This document shows, in pieces, positions 1 through 6,150 of a stretch of DNA of 25,361 nt; within the stretch, counting starts at the first letter, position 1; every line of letters begins with the position of its first letter. Below the pieces are notes generated by a model. It had not been told where the DNA came from and made no database searches. It worked only from the letters and a program-made list of their open reading frames with translations. Made by a program: the position numbers and the translations under genes. Source of the DNA: Actinomycetota bacterium (GTDB lineage: Bacteria > Actinomycetota > Actinomycetes > Nanopelagicales > Nanopelagicaceae); assembly GCA_026392775.1 (NCBI GenBank), contig JAPLBK010000094.1, forward strand, positions 1 through 25,361, read 5' to 3'.

Positions 1-418
1 CCATGATGCCTGAATGTTCATCGCTAATGCCTAGTTCACGAGCAGAGCAGATCATTCCATTAGAAGTTTTGCCGTAAGTCTCACGGGCACTGATTGCAAA
101 ATTACCAGGCAAGACAGCCCCCGGCAGAGCTGCAACAATCATGTCCCCCACAGCAAAGTTCGTAGCCCCACAAATGACATAGCGAGTTTCTTTTTCGCCA
201 CAATCAATACCCACATAGCGAATCGGTTTCTTGTGCTCGGTCAACTCTTCAATTGAGAGAACTTTTGCAAACTTAAGTGGACCAGTTAAATCAGCGCCTT
301 GATAGATGATTTCTTCAACTTCAAAGCCAACACGAATAAGGCCATCAGAGATCTCATCTGCACTTACCTTTGCAGGGATATCTACAAACTCTTTGATCCA
401 CGATAGAGGTGCGCGCAT
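1..418 (-). CDS. pheT: Phenylalanyl-tRNA synthetase beta subunit, N-terminal 139 codons (cut by window edge)
   Basis: PheT is the large subunit of the cytoplasmic (alpha-beta)2 enzyme that charges tRNA-Phe. Only the N-terminus is present; the gene continues past base 1. The visible protein starts MRAPLSWIKEFVD and then shows the tRNA-binding (EMAP/OB-like) domain signatures: CGATNF, then a hydrophobic stretch ending LPGAVLPG, and KTSNGMICSARELGI near residues 116-130. These are typical of bacterial PheT. The ATG overlaps the pheS stop in a TAATG arrangement (one shared base), so translation is probably coupled to pheS and needs no strong Shine-Dalgarno of its own. The editing and catalytic-like domains lie outside the window and cannot be judged. 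Confidence 0.96.
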   Translation of the reverse strand, partial: MRAPLSWIKEFVDIPAKVSADEISDGLIRVGFEVEEIIYQGADLTGPLKFAKVLSIEELTEHKKPIRYVGIDCGEKETRYVICGATNFAVGDMIVAALPGAVLPGNFAISARETYGKTSNGMICSARELGISDEHSGIM

Positions 419-1425
419 TAGAGTCCCACCCCGAACTGGCGCGTGAAGCGCAAATCTCCTTCAACGATGTCATGCATATCTGTAATGCCATGTCGCACCA
501 TCAAGGTTCGCTCTAATCCCATTCCAAAAGCAAAGCCACTATAAACATCGGTATCTATTCCACAGCTTTGTAGAACCTTTGGATTGACCATTCCACAACC
601 GCCCCATTCAATCCAGCGATTGTTAAAGAATATGTCGACCTCAGCACTTGGTTCAGTGAATGGGAAAAATGATGGGCGAAGACGAGTTGTCACATCTGGA
701 CCAAACATATGACGGGCAAAGTTATCCAGCGTTCCTTTGAGGTGGGCCATAGTGATGCCTTTATCAACAACTAGGCCCTCTACCTGATGAAAAACTGGAC
801 TATGCGTTGCATCTAACTCATCTGCTCTAAATGTTCGCCCAGGACAGATGACATAGATTGGTGGTGTCTGAATGAGCATCGTGCGGATCTGAACAGGTGA
901 TGTGTGAGTACGAAGCACCATTCCTGATTCAACTGGCTCAACAAAGAATGTGTCCTGCATTGTGCGAGCTGGATGATCTGCAGGGATGTTGAGTGCATCA
1001 AAGTTCAACCAACCAGATTCAAGCTCTGGACCTTCAGCCACTGAATAACCCTGCTCGACAAAGAAATCTGATACTTCGTTTTTGATAATTGAAATCGGAT
1101 GTAATCCACCGCGGTGTCTGCGATTAACGGGCAAGGTAATATCAACGACTTCTTCCAACAAAACTTTTTTATCGCGCTCGGCCTCTAGCTTTTCTGTTGC
1201 TTGCGCTAAAGCCTCGGCAATGGCTGCTTTGCCATCTCCAATAATTTTTCCAAAACTAGCTTTTTCATCCGGTGTTAGAGAACCAAGAGTTCTGGATGCA
1301 AGTGAAATCGGGGCCTTATCTCCAGCATGGGCTAAACGAGCAGCCTTGAGAGAATCTAAATCTCTGGCGGCGCCAAAGGCTGCTTGGGCATCTTTAACCC
1401 ATTGTGAGACATCATCTTGGCGCAT
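418..1425 (-). CDS. pheS: Phenylalanyl-tRNA synthetase alpha subunit
   Basis: This is the catalytic subunit of the class II synthetase that attaches phenylalanine to tRNA-Phe. The 335 residues match the usual bacterial length of about 330-350. An N-terminal coiled-coil-like tRNA-contact region (about residues 1-90) precedes the class II core. THTSPVQIR lies at about 173-181, FHQVEG at 212-217 (motif 2 area), and GMGLER at 301-306 is motif 3. The ATG at 1425 is preceded by AGGA about 12 bases upstream, a somewhat long spacing. The gene lies 25 bases after the rRNA methyltransferase and shares one base with pheT, so it is probably read from the infC operon. No key motif is missing. Confidence 0.97.
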   Translation of the reverse strand: MRQDDVSQWVKDAQAAFGAARDLDSLKAARLAHAGDKAPISLASRTLGSLTPDEKASFGKIIGDGKAAIAEALAQATEKLEAERDKKVLLEEVVDITLPVNRRHRGGLHPISIIKNEVSDFFVEQGYSVAEGPELESGWLNFDALNIPADHPARTMQDTFFVEPVESGMVLRTHTSPVQIRTMLIQTPPIYVICPGRTFRADELDATHSPVFHQVEGLVVDKGITMAHLKGTLDNFARHMFGPDVTTRLRPSFFPFTEPSAEVDIFFNNRWIEWGGCGMVNPKVLQSCGIDTDVYSGFAFGMGLERTLMVRHGITDMHDIVEGDLRFTRQFGVGL

Positions 1426-1450
1426 AGAGCCAATTCTATCCTGTGAGAGT

Positions 1451-2233
1451 TTAGGAAGATGGGATATTTGCTAGGTGATACATAACAATGGTTGCCGCCG
1501 CTGAAAGATTCAGGCTTTCGGCATTACCAGGCATCGATATTTTGACTTGCTCAATAGAAGATACGCCTTGGGCAGTTGATAATCCCCTCGCCTCATTGCC
1601 AAAAATTGCCACACAATCTTTCGTGATCTTCAGGTCCTTCAATGATTTTTGACCTTCTGCTGCCAAAGTGAAAGCTTGAACACCAAGGGCTAAAACTGTA
1701 GATAACTCCATGTTTTCAAATACAGGTGTGTGCCAGAGCGACCCTGCGGTACTGCGCACAACCTTTGGTGAATAGAGATCAACACTTCCAGGTGATGTAA
1801 TAACGGCATCAATACCAAAGGCGTCGGCAGATCGAATGATTGTTCCCGCATTACCTGGATCTTGTATCTCTGAGAGATAAACATATTTGCGTGTGCCATT
1901 AAGAGTGATTGACTCTAAAGAATTACTTGGGATAGAACACACCGCCAGAATTCCTTGTGGTGTAATTGTCTCTGACATCGCCTTCATAACGTCATCACTG
2001 ACTTCAACAACATTGAACGCTGATAAATCAGATATCTGCTCTACTTTTACTCGCCCACTTGGCGTTACATACAATGTTTCAATACGTGGACCACTAGTTG
2101 CAACTATTGCCTCACGAGCACATTGCAAACCTTCTGCAACAAAGTGTCCTGAAGATTTACGCTCTTTTGTACCCCTAGAACCAATAAGAGCCTTAACTCG
2201 CGCGATATGTGGCGAGTTAAGGCTCTCAATCAT
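1451..2233 (-). CDS. TrmH/SpoU-family (SPOUT) RNA 2'-O-methyltransferase
   Basis: This is an AdoMet-dependent RNA ribose methyltransferase of the SPOUT superfamily. An N-terminal substrate-binding domain (about residues 1-100, beginning with a SPHIARVKAL-type segment typical of the RlmB/TsnR group) precedes the knotted SpoU domain. The three SpoU motifs are visible: QDPGNAGTIIR (124-134), FGNEARGLS (211-219) and SMPGNAESLNLS (about 233-244). Its place between rplT and pheS matches tsnR (Rv1644) of Mycobacterium tuberculosis, so it is probably the orthologue. The exact target, presumably 23S rRNA or a tRNA, cannot be read from sequence, so no symbol is given. It starts 9 bases after the rplT stop with no clear Shine-Dalgarno, which suggests coupling. 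Confidence 0.92.
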   Translation of the reverse strand: MIESLNSPHIARVKALIGSRGTKERKSSGHFVAEGLQCAREAIVATSGPRIETLYVTPSGRVKVEQISDLSAFNVVEVSDDVMKAMSETITPQGILAVCSIPSNSLESITLNGTRKYVYLSEIQDPGNAGTIIRSADAFGIDAVITSPGSVDLYSPKVVRSTAGSLWHTPVFENMELSTVLALGVQAFTLAAEGQKSLKDLKITKDCVAIFGNEARGLSTAQGVSSIEQVKISMPGNAESLNLSAAATIVMYHLANIPSS

Positions 2234-2242
2234 TGGGATCTA

Positions 2243-2602
2243 TTAAGCAGATATAAGGCTCTTGCGAGCAACATCAACAAGTGTCTTGAATGTAGCTGGA
2301 TCATTTGTTGCTAGATCTGAAAGAACACGACGATCTACTTCCACTCCAGCAGCCTTAAGGCCTTGGATGAAGCGGTTGTATGTAAGACCATGTTCACGGC
2401 ATCCAGCGTTAATGCGCTGAATCCATAGGCGACGGAAATCACCCTTCTTGTCTTTACGGTCGTTGAAGGCATAAACCATTGAGTGCGTAACTTGTTCCTT
2501 CGCCTTTGTGAAAAGACGGGAACGTTGGCCGCGATAACCACTGGCACGTTCTAATGTTGTGCGACGCTTCTTTGCAGCGTGAACTCCGCGTTTTACTCTC
2601 AT
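2243..2602 (-). CDS. rplT: 50S ribosomal protein L20 (bL20)
   Basis: bL20 binds 23S rRNA early in large-subunit assembly. The protein is 119 residues and very basic. It carries the family hallmarks [18 protein letters not shown] near the N-terminus, then [10 protein letters not shown] and [17 protein letters not shown] in the middle. It begins MRVKRG, one residue shorter than the MARVKRG common in relatives. A TAA codon directly precedes the ATG in frame, so no longer start exists. The nearest Shine-Dalgarno-like sequence, AAGGAA, is about 13 bases from the ATG, an unusually long spacing, so coupling with rpmI 16 bases upstream may matter. This is the third gene of the infC-rpmI-rplT operon. 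Confidence 0.98.
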   Translation of the reverse strand: MRVKRGVHAAKKRRTTLERASGYRGQRSRLFTKAKEQVTHSMVYAFNDRKDKKGDFRRLWIQRINAGCREHGLTYNRFIQGLKAAGVEVDRRVLSDLATNDPATFKTLVDVARKSLISA

Positions 2603-2618
2603 TTAATTCACACGTTCC

Positions 2619-2816
2619 TTACTTCAAGCCAAGCATGCGCTTGGCTGTCATCGTTACAGTTGGCTTTGCTGACTTCTCAGTTGAGAGACGGCGGGTGACT
2701 CGTGAAGATTTGTGCTCGAGTAAGTGGCGCTTTCCAGCACGCTCGTGCATAACCTTTCCAGTACCTGTGATGCGGAAAGTCTTCTTCGCACCACTGTGTG
2801 TTTTCATCTTTGGCAT
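2619..2816 (-). CDS. rpmI: 50S ribosomal protein L35 (bL35)
   Basis: bL35 is a small basic large-subunit protein. The 65 residues are the normal length and start [20 protein letters not shown], followed by [13 protein letters not shown] and a basic tail, all typical of the family. The ATG lies 3 bases after the infC stop. The sequence GGAGCGTAAGAAATG places GGAG 8 bases before the start, so the Shine-Dalgarno overlaps the last infC codons and the infC stop codon. The order infC-rpmI-rplT is conserved across bacteria. Confidence 0.98.
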   Translation of the reverse strand: MPKMKTHSGAKKTFRITGTGKVMHERAGKRHLLEHKSSRVTRRLSTEKSAKPTVTMTAKRMLGLK

Positions 2817-2819
2817 TTC

Positions 2820-3410
2820 TTACGCTCCATCCGTTGTCTCTGCTGCGGCATCGGCCTTTGCCTTACGCGCTGCTTTTGCTTCAGCTACTGCTTCTGTCTT
2901 CTTCTTTGTTGGGCCTAACACCATTGTCATATTTCGACCCTCTTGTTTAGGGGCGAACTCAACAAAGGCACACTCTGCAACATCTTCTGCAAGACGCTGC
3001 AATAGCTTGTAGCCCATCTCAGGTCGCGTTTGTTCGCGGCCGCGGAACTTCATCGTCACCTTCACCTTGTCGCCACCCTTGAGAAATTTCTCAACTTGAT
3101 TACGTTTGGTTTCATAATCATGAGTTTCGATCTTTGGTGTTAAACGCACTTCCTTCACCACAATGTGGGTCTGGTTCTGTCGCGCTTCCCGGGCCTTCTG
3201 TGCAACTTCGTACTTATATTTTCCGAAGTCCATGATCTTGCAAACGGGTGGATTGGCTTCTGGTGCGATTTCGACTAAGTCGAGACCAACTTCATCTGCC
3301 ATCTTTAACGCGGTATCGATATCGACAACTCCAACTTGCTCACCGGTGTAACCGATAAGACGAATTTCGGGTGTGCGAATTCGATCATTAATGCGCGGGT
3401 CAGTTGTGAT
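2820..3410 (-). CDS. infC: Translation initiation factor IF-3, with an apparent AUC start codon
   Basis: IF-3 binds the 30S subunit, keeps it apart from 50S and checks start codon and initiator tRNA. The conserved N-domain [15 protein letters not shown] is in frame upstream of the first ATG (3302), and the frame stays open back to a TAG at 3444-3446. No ATG, GTG or TTG occurs in that stretch. An ATC at 3408-3410 sits 5 bases after GAAGGAG and gives [10 protein letters not shown], the N-terminus expected for actinobacterial IF-3. This start gives 196 residues, a normal length. The central part reads [25 protein letters not shown], and the C-domain contains KFRGRE and a K/A-rich tail. Starting at 3302 would delete about 36 residues of the N-domain. 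IF-3 is known to repress its own mRNA through a rare start codon (AUU in E. coli), so the AUC start is probably autoregulatory. Confidence 0.93.
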   Translation of the reverse strand: MTTDPRINDRIRTPEIRLIGYTGEQVGVVDIDTALKMADEVGLDLVEIAPEANPPVCKIMDFGKYKYEVAQKAREARQNQTHIVVKEVRLTPKIETHDYETKRNQVEKFLKGGDKVKVTMKFRGREQTRPEMGYKLLQRLAEDVAECAFVEFAPKQEGRNMTMVLGPTKKKTEAVAEAKAARKAKADAAAETTDGA

Positions 3411-3422
3411 TTGTGCTCCTTC
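3408..3422 (-). promoter_or_regulatory. Shine-Dalgarno and non-canonical AUC initiation site of infC
   Basis: On the minus strand the sequence reads GAAGGAG, then CACAA, then ATC. This is one of the strongest ribosome binding sites in the window, and it fixes the start where no canonical start codon is available. Discrimination by IF-3 against AUC would give negative feedback, as established for AUU in E. coli infC. That the same holds here is inference. Confidence 0.82.
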
Positions 3423-3630
3423 GGCTTCGTTTAACGCTTTGGTCTAACAGCGCTGCATGAGAAAACCGCAAGGAAAAAGAGAAGTAAATCTCTCATCCGA
3501 CAAACCAGTTCGCATTAGTGGCGAAGAAGGTGGGAGCGGTAACTCCTCTTGCAGTGATTATTAGGCCACTGGTCTGGGGCAAAGATTACCTGCTGTGGGC
3601 TAAAAGATGAAATTGGCCCCTTTTACAGGC
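3411..3630 (-). other. infC operon leader (220-bp non-coding gap between fabI and infC)
   Basis: This is the longest gap in the window. On the minus strand a possible -10 (TAATCT, 3583-3588) has a weak -35 (TTCATC, 3606-3611) 17 bases upstream. Downstream lie small stems: GGAG-TTACCG-CTCC, and AGAGA-TTTACT-TCTCT (3478-3493) followed at once by a TTTT run. ATGAGA at 3491-3496 could instead pair with TCTCAT at 3457-3462, which would compete with that second stem. A 23-codon reading frame (3444-3515) ends at the same TAG that bounds the infC frame, but it has no Shine-Dalgarno. The length and stems suggest a regulated leader. None of the elements is strong, and I recognise no known riboswitch or ribosomal leader family. 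Confidence 0.4.
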
Positions 3631-4401
3631 TCAGGCACCCATAGCGTGGACGCCACCATCAACATGGATGATTTCAGCGGTCGTCTTAGGAAACCAATCC
3701 GAAAGCAGGGCAACAACGGCCTTTGCAGCTGGAACTGGATCCGTCACATCCCATGCAAGTGGTGCTCGCTCATTCCACACTTTTTCAAACTCATCAAAGC
3801 CTGGAATAGATTTTGCTGCCATTGTGCGAATTGGCCCTGCTGCTACTAAGTTCACGCGGATATTTTCAGCACCCAAATCCCGTGCTAAATAGCGCGATGT
3901 TGATTCCAGCGCAGCTTTTGCAACACCCATCCAGTCGTATTTAGGCCAAGCAACGGTTGCATCGAAATCTAGGCCCACAACAGAACCACCACCAGTAAAG
4001 AGTGGCTTTGCAGCCATCGTCAAAGACTTCAAAGAATAAGCAGAAACATGCATGGCAGTTGAAACATCTTCCCAAGAAGTGTTGAGGAAATTACCACCAA
4101 GGGCTGCCTCTGGAGCAAAGCCAATTGAGTGAACAACGCCATCTAGACCATCTGGAAAATGTGCACGCACTCTTGATTCAAGAGCCGCTAGATCAGCTTC
4201 ATTTGTAACATCGAGTTCAATGATGGATGCGGGTTGTGGCAAGCGTCCTGCAATACGTGTTGTTAATGAAAGCACTCGTCCGTAAGAGGAGAGGACAACT
4301 TGAGCGCCCTGTTCTTGGGCAATTCGTGCAATGTGAAATGCAATGGAACTATCTGTTAGAACTCCTGTTACAAGAATCTTCTTGCCATCAAGTAATCCCA
4401 T
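3631..4401 (-). CDS. fabI: Enoyl-[acyl-carrier-protein] reductase (NADH), InhA/FabI type
   Basis: The enzyme catalyses the last reduction of each fatty acid elongation cycle, trans-2-enoyl-ACP to acyl-ACP, using NADH in the cytoplasm. The 256-residue SDR protein begins MGLLDGKKILVTGVLTDSSIA, nearly the InhA N-terminus. SSIAFHIARIAQEQGAQ at about 18-34 is the nucleotide-binding region typical of FabI rather than FabG. HSIGFAPE at 91-98 contains the Ser equivalent to InhA S94. The catalytic pair is Y155 and K162 in YDWMGVAK, and the C-terminus carries the HVDGG SDR segment. It follows fabG with one base between TGA and ATG, the same order as mabA-inhA in mycobacteria. The family is the target of isoniazid adducts and triclosan; sensitivity here is unknown. 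Confidence 0.94.
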   Translation of the reverse strand: MGLLDGKKILVTGVLTDSSIAFHIARIAQEQGAQVVLSSYGRVLSLTTRIAGRLPQPASIIELDVTNEADLAALESRVRAHFPDGLDGVVHSIGFAPEAALGGNFLNTSWEDVSTAMHVSAYSLKSLTMAAKPLFTGGGSVVGLDFDATVAWPKYDWMGVAKAALESTSRYLARDLGAENIRVNLVAAGPIRTMAAKSIPGFDEFEKVWNERAPLAWDVTDPVPAAKAVVALLSDWFPKTTAEIIHVDGGVHAMGA

Positions 4402-4402
4402 G

Positions 4403-5107
4403 TCAATGACCCATTCCTAATCCGCCATCAACTGGAATCAAAGCTCCAGAGATGTAGCTAGCTTGTGGTGATGCGATAAAGGTAACTACATCAGCAATCT
4501 CTTGCGCAGAACAGAATCTACCAAGAGGGATAGACCCAGCAATTTCATTTCTGCGCTTTTCATCCAGAGTCGATGTCATATCTGTTTCCACAAAACCTGG
4601 CGCAACAACATTTGCTGTGATACCGCGACTACCAATTTCGCGTGCAAAAGATCTGGCCATTCCAACAAGGCCGGATTTAGACGATGAATAGTTCACTTGT
4701 CCTGCAGAACCTAAAGATCCAACGACAGAGCCGACAAAAATCAAACGCCCTTTTTTTAATTTTAAGAGGCCCTTAGTTGCACGGCGTGCCACACGAAATG
4801 CTCCAGTCAGGTTCGCATCAATGACAGACTCAAAATCCTCATCACTCATGCGCAACACAAGACCATCTTTCGTGATGCCTGCGTTAGCAACAATGATCTC
4901 TGGGATTCCCCACTGGGCTTCAATCTCATCGAAGGCTTTATCAACACTCGCTGTGCTGGTCACATCCATGATGACGGACTTAAAACCAGTTGGCGGGGTT
5001 CCACTGCGATATGTAACAACGACGTCATGGCCTGCGGCAGCAAGTGAGTGCGCCACTGCTAAACCGATGCCACGATTTCCACCTGTTACCAACGCTACAG
5101 AACTCAT
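4403..5107 (-). CDS. fabG: 3-oxoacyl-[acyl-carrier-protein] reductase (FabG/MabA)
   Basis: The enzyme reduces 3-oxoacyl-ACP with NADPH in fatty acid elongation. With the ATG at 5107 the protein has 234 residues. The cofactor motif TGGNRGIG is at 8-15, NAG at about 75-77, and the catalytic S127, Y140 and K144 (YSSSK) all fit a classical SDR. The C-terminus ends with the usual IPVDGGLGMGH. A TTG two codons upstream (5113) could also start the frame. The ATG is preferred because the protein then matches family starts and a promoter -10 (TAAGTT) lies 6 bases before it, which fits a leaderless mRNA. fabI follows after one base. Divergent DUF3099 starts 72 bases away. Confidence 0.92.
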   Translation of the reverse strand: MSSVALVTGGNRGIGLAVAHSLAAAGHDVVVTYRSGTPPTGFKSVIMDVTSTASVDKAFDEIEAQWGIPEIIVANAGITKDGLVLRMSDEDFESVIDANLTGAFRVARRATKGLLKLKKGRLIFVGSVVGSLGSAGQVNYSSSKSGLVGMARSFAREIGSRGITANVVAPGFVETDMTSTLDEKRRNEIAGSIPLGRFCSAQEIADVVTFIASPQASYISGALIPVDGGLGMGH

Positions 5108-5113
5108 AGCCAA

Positions 5114-5141
5114 AACTTACTGGTTACCGCTAGGTATTCAA
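5114..5141 (-). promoter_or_regulatory. Candidate leaderless promoter of fabG-fabI
   Basis: On the minus strand TTGAAT (5136-5141) is separated by 16 bases from TAAGTT (5114-5119), which is followed by six bases (TTGGCT) and then the fabG ATG. TTGAAT matches TTGACA at four of six positions, and TAAGTT fits the TAnnnT form. Transcription would then begin at or next to the start codon. No Shine-Dalgarno is present before the ATG, consistent with a leaderless transcript, which is common in Actinobacteria. Confidence 0.5.
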
Positions 5142-5167
5142 AAGAAGCGCATCCGTGCGCCTAGCAC

Positions 5168-5173
5168 TACTCT
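5168..5173 (+). promoter_or_regulatory. Possible -10 element of the DUF3099-SURF1 unit
   Basis: TACTCT fits TAnnnT and lies six bases before the ATG at 5180, the spacing expected for a leaderless start. No convincing -35 is seen 15-19 bases upstream, and no Shine-Dalgarno precedes the ATG. Confidence 0.3.
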
Positions 5174-5179
5174 TAATAC

Positions 5180-5452
5180 ATGGCTAAGAAGAAGAAAGTA
5201 TTCAAGATAACCAATGCGCCTTTAGCCCTGACCCAAGATCAAGCTGCTCGTCAGAAAAGGTACTTCATTTCTATGATGATAAGAACGGCTTGCTTTATTC
5301 TCACTGTCATTTTGCCGAGTCCATATCGCTGGATTGCTTTGGCTGGTGCCGCTGGATTGCCATATTTCGCAGTCGTAATCGCTAATGCCGGCCGAGAGAC
5401 AATTACAAGAAATAATCAGATTATCGAAGAGAAACCTCTATCACTCGATTAA
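5180..5452 (+). CDS. DUF3099 family small membrane protein
   Basis: This 90-residue protein has a basic N-terminus (MAKKKKVF), then ITNAPLALTQDQAARQKRY, two hydrophobic segments at about 33-50 and 52-70, and a short polar tail. The pattern ITxAPxxLxxD followed by RQKRYxISMMIRTxCF and the VIANAGR after the second segment match the actinobacterial DUF3099 family, as I recall it. Function is unknown; it is probably a two-pass inner membrane protein. It lies 2 bases before SURF1 and is probably co-transcribed, so a link to respiratory membrane assembly is possible but unproven. It diverges from fabG across a 72-bp spacer. Confidence 0.8.
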   Translation: MAKKKKVFKITNAPLALTQDQAARQKRYFISMMIRTACFILTVILPSPYRWIALAGAAGLPYFAVVIANAGRETITRNNQIIEEKPLSLD

Positions 5453-5454
5453 TC

Positions 5455-6150
5455 ATGGCAAAAGTTCGCGAACCATTTGCATTCTTTAAATCTTTAGTCG
5501 CTCTAGCCCTCATTATTCTCTGTCTTATTGCCGCTCAATGGCAATATCACCGTGGCGTAGATAGACATGCACGAAATGCGATTATTGAAAAACATATCGC
5601 TCTTGCCCCAACTTCTCTAGATTCGGTGAAAGATTCACCACTAGAGGCTGAATGGCAGAGCGTCACCACACACGGCGTGTTTGATTCAACAAAGCAGATA
5701 CTTCTAAAGAATCGCTATAGCGCAGGTTTCTATGGCTTTGAAGTTCTCACATTGTTTACGACCCCCAACAAAGAAAGATTCTGGGTGGATCGTGGATGGG
5801 TAAAGGCCGGAGCAGAAGCCACAATTGCGCCAACTATTACTGCCCCACCAACAACTCCTGTTTCAATCACGGGTAGGTTGCGATTAGATTCCTCACTTCC
5901 TCGAGGATCTTTTTTTGCACTACCAGCTGATGGAAGCGGCCTTATCTCTAAACTCGATGCTCAATCCCAACTTGATACAGAGGATTACTACATCGATCTC
6001 TTAAGTGGATCAGAAAGCTCACTCACACCAAAAGTTGCTGCCCAACTCCCCGAACTCAGCGATGGTCCGCACATGGCATATGCCTTGCAATGGCTCTTCT
6101 TTGCCGGATTAGTAATTTACGGGCGAATATTAATTCGGCGAACCCGTTAA
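5455..6150 (+). CDS. SURF1 family cytochrome oxidase assembly protein
   Basis: SURF1/Shy1 proteins help insert heme A during assembly of aa3-type cytochrome c oxidase. The 231-residue protein has the family layout: a membrane segment near the N-terminus (about 12-28) ending in AQWQYHRGVDRHARN, an external domain with FWVDRGWVKAG and GRLRLDSSLPRG, and a second membrane segment near the C-terminus (ALQWLFFAGLVIYG) followed by arginines. It starts 2 bases after the DUF3099 stop. Its last 21 bases overlap the 3' end of the convergent ABC transporter gene. ctaA, for heme A synthesis, is about 8 kb away, so two oxidase-maturation genes flank the suf operon. Confidence 0.88.
   Translation: MAKVREPFAFFKSLVALALIILCLIAAQWQYHRGVDRHARNAIIEKHIALAPTSLDSVKDSPLEAEWQSVTTHGVFDSTKQILLKNRYSAGFYGFEVLTLFTTPNKERFWVDRGWVKAGAEATIAPTITAPPTTPVSITGRLRLDSSLPRGSFFALPADGSGLISKLDAQSQLDTEDYYIDLLSGSESSLTPKVAAQLPELSDGPHMAYALQWLFFAGLVIYGRILIRRTR

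Noticed and set aside
2554..3012. A 152-codon open frame on the plus strand opposite infC, rpmI and rplT
   Set aside because: It is antisense to three certain genes, crosses their boundaries, and has no family resemblance; it is a by-product of codon bias.
3444..3515. The 23-codon frame before infC as a coding gene
   Set aside because: It has no Shine-Dalgarno or leaderless -10 at its ATG and no recognisable peptide; kept only as part of the leader description.
3580..3622. GGGCTAA / TTGGCCC stem near 3599-3620 as a fabI terminator
   Set aside because: On the minus strand, where it would have to act, the stem has a mismatch and no T-run follows.
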